Source: Thalassotalea_H sp040779345 (GTDB taxonomy: Bacteria; Pseudomonadota; Gammaproteobacteria; Enterobacterales; Alteromonadaceae). From it: a DNA stretch of 64,000 bases. Of this stretch, positions 61,048 through 64,000 are shown piece by piece. Numbering within the stretch: position 1 is the first letter of the stretch; every line of letters begins with the position of its first letter. The notes under the pieces are model-generated. The model ran no database searches. It saw only the letters and a program-made list of their open reading frames with translations, and was not told where the DNA came from. The stretch is from assembly GCA_040779345.1 (NCBI GenBank), contig JBFONU010000011.1, positions 62,001-126,000 of the forward strand, written 5' to 3'. The position numbers and the translations under genes were made by a program.

Positions 61048-64000
61048 ATGTCAAACCTTAAAATTTTAACTCCTGCAAGAAAACGAGCGTTTGAAAGTAT
61101 CCCTACTCTTTCGACAAATGAGAGAGAAGGTTATTTTATCATCGATGTGGAAACAAGAAAAAAGTTAAATGGATTGAAATCCGATGTCAATAAGGTTGCA
61201 TATCTTTTGCAGCAAACCTATTTTCAAGCCAAAGGCCGTTTCTTTAACGCTAACAAATTTAAAGCAAAAGATAAGAAGTATGCTGAAAAAGTACTAAATA
61301 TAAAGACCCCTGTAGATCTCGCAGACTATACCTCTCAAACCGCTTCAGTACACAAACAACAAATCTTAAAAAAATTCAATTGGAAAGCATACAAAGCATC
61401 ACACAAAAAAGATCTGTATGAATTTTCAATGGTGTTAGTTGATAAACGCCACAGTAAAGAGGTCATATTTTTTTCTCTTTTAAGTTACTGTTGGCTTCAT
61501 CGAATAGAAATACCAGGATATGAAACTTTTGCGTCAATTGTTACTGATAGCTACTTAAAATATGAGGAAGAAGTAGTTGCTAAGTTAACGAAGAACATAA
61601 CCACAGAACAAATTGAGATACTGGATAAATTTCTCAGTTCTGATAGCAACCCTTTTACGTTGCGAGAATTAAAAAAAATTGATCAAGGCGATACTCAAAA
61701 GTCGTTAAACAAAAATGCTCGATTATTAGCTTTATACAAAGAAACTTATTCCTCGATAAAGCCTCTGCTGAGCGCTATATCGTTAAGTAAAGAAGCTATT
61801 AAACATTTTTCTGATTGGATTTATAAGACTAATACTGCACAAATTAAACAACTCAAAAACCCTTTTGAAAGAAATTTAAGGATAGCTGCCTTTATAGAAG
61901 ACCAATATTTTAAACGACAAGATTACGCCGCTGACGCGATTCAAAAAGTATTACGTTCAAAAGTGAATAAAGCCCGAGGTTATGAAAGAAAATGTAAGGA
62001 ACAAAATGAACATGAGGCTAACGAAGCTAATCGGACTGTTATGGATTCAGCTAAGACATCAAAACAAATTATTAAATTGATTCTCGAAATTTCCGAAGAT
62101 CTAAACTTATCATATCCTGAGAGAAACGAACGTGTTGTTCAGTTGATCAAAAGCTATTTTGAAGCAGAAAATCCTGATTTAACATCACATATTGCAAAAG
62201 TAGAAAAGAGTATTTCTAAAGTATCCGTCAAGGCGGATTATTATAAATATTTATTTGCTAACCAAACATCGATTCAGCGTTCATTAGGTCCCCTTATAAG
62301 AGAGGTCGTACTTGACGTTAAAAGTACTAATGCTCACTTGTTAGACGCTATATCAAACTATTCTAGTGGTCTTTCCGAGTTTGATGAAAACACAAACATA
62401 GAGTTTTTGAATGAATCTGAACGTACATTAATTCACGACGAAGATGGCCTGCCATCGATTTCCAAATATAAAACTTTATTATTCGTCCATTTAGCAAATA
62501 GTTTAAAAAATCGCTCTGTCACCATTGAATATTCATATCGATATAAAAGCACGAGTAGTTATATGGTCGAAGACGATAATTGGTCTAATAACAAGGATTC
62601 GCTTTTAAAAGCAACAAGCCTTGATAGGTTCAAAGATGGTGAAAAAATATTATCAGAAATTGGCGCTAAAGTTACATCTAATTATGAATCAGTTAACCAA
62701 AGAATAATTAACGGTGAAAATACGTATTTTGTTCAAAAGCCAGATAATAGTTGGAGGATCAAAAATGAGGATGCCAATTATGAAGTATCTCGATACATCC
62801 CTAAATTGCTAAATAAGAACACAAAAACACTGCAAGATATGCTTTACGAAGTCAATATTGATACAGAGTTCAGCCAGTGCTTCACACATTCCAGCACAAA
62901 GCATGCAAAAACCTCAATAGACCCTCGTTTACTCTTTGCCACGATTATGAGTTTAGGCACTAATATGGGCCATACTGCGATGGCTAAATCGTCACGTATT
63001 TTTAGCGAAAAAAACCTTCGCGATACTGAAAACCACTGGCTTTCAAATGAAAACATTAAAAAAGCGAACGATCTAATAGTTAAAACAATACAGTCCCTTC
63101 CATTACCAACAGTGTTTAACGATGAGCATGGTCGATTACATACAAGTAGTGACGGTAAAAAGGTTGTCGTGGCTGTTAATTCATTATTAGCTAATTATTC
63201 ATATAAATATTATGGAAAAGAACAAGGGATCAGCGTGAACAGCTTTATTGATGAGAAACAATCGTTCTTTCACGTTAATGTGTTGACGGCTTCAGATAGA
63301 GAAGCACCTTACATGATGGACGGCATTCTTTCATCAAAAAGTATTTATGAAAGTGAAGCGTTAAATAAACACGTTCACTCTACTGACACTCATGGTTATA
63401 CAGAAGCGATATTCGCAGGCTTACATTTTCTGGACGTGTCGTTTGCACCACGTATCAAAAATATACATGATCAAACGATTTATGCATATGAAGCAAAATC
63501 TACTCGTAAAAAGACAAATGCTCCAATTGCACCTAAAACTCAAATTAATAAAAAGCTTATTTTAGATAATTGGGATGAAATATTAAGGCTAATGGTCTCT
63601 ATAAAGTTAGAATATTGCTCCCCTTCTCAGATATTTATCATGTTATCAATGAGTGAAAAACAAAACCAACTGTATAAAGCTATTAAAGAATTAGGTCGAC
63701 TAATTAAATCAAACTTTATTTTGAATTATGTTAATGATGAAGAACTAAGAACGTCGATACAAAAGCAGCTTAACAGGGTTGAGCTTGGACAAAAATTAAC
63801 TGATGCTGTTTTCTTTGGTCGAAAAGGTAAGTTACGTGTTGGATTAGAAGAAGAAATCCAAAAAGTCATGAGTTGCAATACCCTACTCCGTAACGTTGTC
63901 ATTATGTGGAATTATATGTTTTTATCTGATTATTATTATTCACTTGAAGACGATGAAACTAAAAAAGACGTGCTAGATTCAATATCAAATGGCTCGGTTG
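61048..64000 (+). CDS. Tn3-family transposase TnpA, 3' end outside the window
   Basis: The frame from ATG 61048 stays open to the last base (984 codons). The N-terminus (LTPARKRAFESIPTLSTNER, IDVETRKKLNG) is the DUF4158 DNA-binding domain of Tn3 transposases. The catalytic core is clear: Asp702 in HTSSDGKKV, Asp780 in HSTDTHGYTEA followed by FAPRIKN, and Glu912 (or the EEE at 934-936) as the third acid; the alignment of that Glu is less certain. Tn3 TnpA is about 1000 residues, so only 15-30 are missing. AAGGATTTTT precedes the start. The protein appears intact, so this may be the only potentially active mobile element in the window. Confidence 0.93.
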   Translation, partial: MSNLKILTPARKRAFESIPTLSTNEREGYFIIDVETRKKLNGLKSDVNKVAYLLQQTYFQAKGRFFNANKFKAKDKKYAEKVLNIKTPVDLADYTSQTASVHKQQILKKFNWKAYKASHKKDLYEFSMVLVDKRHSKEVIFFSLLSYCWLHRIEIPGYETFASIVTDSYLKYEEEVVAKLTKNITTEQIEILDKFLSSDSNPFTLRELKKIDQGDTQKSLNKNARLLALYKETYSSIKPLLSAISLSKEAIKHFSDWIYKTNTAQIKQLKNPFERNLRIAAFIEDQYFKRQDYAADAIQKVLRSKVNKARGYERKCKEQNEHEANEANRTVMDSAKTSKQIIKLILEISEDLNLSYPERNERVVQLIKSYFEAENPDLTSHIAKVEKSISKVSVKADYYKYLFANQTSIQRSLGPLIREVVLDVKSTNAHLLDAISNYSSGLSEFDENTNIEFLNESERTLIHDEDGLPSISKYKTLLFVHLANSLKNRSVTIEYSYRYKSTSSYMVEDDNWSNNKDSLLKATSLDRFKDGEKILSEIGAKVTSNYESVNQRIINGENTYFVQKPDNSWRIKNEDANYEVSRYIPKLLNKNTKTLQDMLYEVNIDTEFSQCFTHSSTKHAKTSIDPRLLFATIMSLGTNMGHTAMAKSSRIFSEKNLRDTENHWLSNENIKKANDLIVKTIQSLPLPTVFNDEHGRLHTSSDGKKVVVAVNSLLANYSYKYYGKEQGISVNSFIDEKQSFFHVNVLTASDREAPYMMDGILSSKSIYESEALNKHVHSTDTHGYTEAIFAGLHFLDVSFAPRIKNIHDQTIYAYEAKSTRKKTNAPIAPKTQINKKLILDNWDEILRLMVSIKLEYCSPSQIFIMLSMSEKQNQLYKAIKELGRLIKSNFILNYVNDEELRTSIQKQLNRVELGQKLTDAVFFGRKGKLRVGLEEEIQKVMSCNTLLRNVVIMWNYMFLSDYYYSLEDDETKKDVLDSISNGSV

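Larger units (their letters stand above)
58500..64000. mobile_element. Tn3-family transposon, right part outside the window
   Basis: The unit holds a leftward tyrosine recombinase, a leftward SprT-like gene and a rightward TnpA-type transposase divergent from them. Tn3-family elements with a tyrosine recombinase for cointegrate resolution (as in Tn4430 and Tn4651) are known. The left edge is uncertain (57.8 to 58.6 kb) and the right edge is not in the window. Confidence 0.6.

Noticed and set aside
1..64000. tRNA, rRNA, riboswitch or CRISPR genes
   Set aside because: No cloverleaf, rRNA-like or regularly spaced repeat sequence was recognised on reading.

Overview
The window looks like chromosomal DNA of a marine gammaproteobacterium of the Alteromonadales type (Colwellia or Thalassotalea-like). 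This is an inference from the strongly AT-rich coding style, three large TonB-dependent receptors (TBDRs), a FecI/FecR/TBDR trio and many decaying insertion sequences. No rRNA, tRNA or housekeeping gene anchors the taxonomy, and I could not run a search.

Layout. 1-4.8 kb is a scrap zone: the 3' part of a MocR-type regulator, a truncated nitrilase, an HTH remnant cut by a dead IS3-family element, a probable patatin tail, a frameshifted membrane protein followed by a truncated metallo-beta-lactamase-fold gene, and an IS110 tail. 4.8-31 kb is a catabolic region. It holds tandem-domain VOC proteins, an ACMSD-type amidohydrolase, a leftward operon of gamma-glutamyl hydrolase, class III aminotransferase and glycerate kinase opposite an AraC regulator, a TBDR, a PLP decarboxylase, an acyl-CoA ligase, two tandem SnoaL-like proteins, a PuuA-like glutamine synthetase homologue, three transporters or binding-type proteins, an aldehyde dehydrogenase, a CRTAC1-type lipoprotein, a C69 (secernin-like) hydrolase and a nitrilase. 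31-37.5 kb is an ECF sigma/FecR/TBDR regulatory trio followed by an MFS_2 transporter and another SnoaL-like protein. 37.5-40.4 kb is an IS graveyard (IS256 relic, dead IS3, broken IS30). 41-50 kb is a nine-gene leftward catabolic operon: fused CoA-transferase, thiolase, SDR, cyclase, Asp/Glu racemase, EthD-like, DUF3830-like, amidase and a double EthD-like protein. 50-54.6 kb has a third TBDR and a Tet(M)-type ribosome-protection GTPase. 54.6-58.5 kb has more IS relics, a second VOC/Bcr-CflA transporter pair and a 182-bp IS66-derived miniature element with a target duplication. 58.5 kb to the end is most of a Tn3-family transposon carrying a tyrosine recombinase and a SprT-like protein; its transposase runs off the right edge.

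How the genes may work together (inference). The outer-membrane receptors would import an organic substrate rather than, or as well as, iron chelates. One arm would process an amine through gamma-glutamylation (GS-like ligase, aldehyde dehydrogenase, gamma-glutamyl hydrolase, aminotransferase), with decarboxylation and a glycerate exit. The 41-50 kb arm would open an amide or cyclic imide and finish by CoA transfer and thiolysis, as in the lower beta-ketoadipate route. The substrates are not readable from sequence.

The most interesting points are: the repeated VOC + Bcr/CflA pair; four SnoaL-like paralogues spread over three receptor loci; a 16-bp motif shared upstream of two VOC genes; interleaved inverted repeats in front of the AraC gene; a receptor with a signal-peptide-like segment between its STN and plug domains; and the Tn3/tyrosine recombinase/SprT element.
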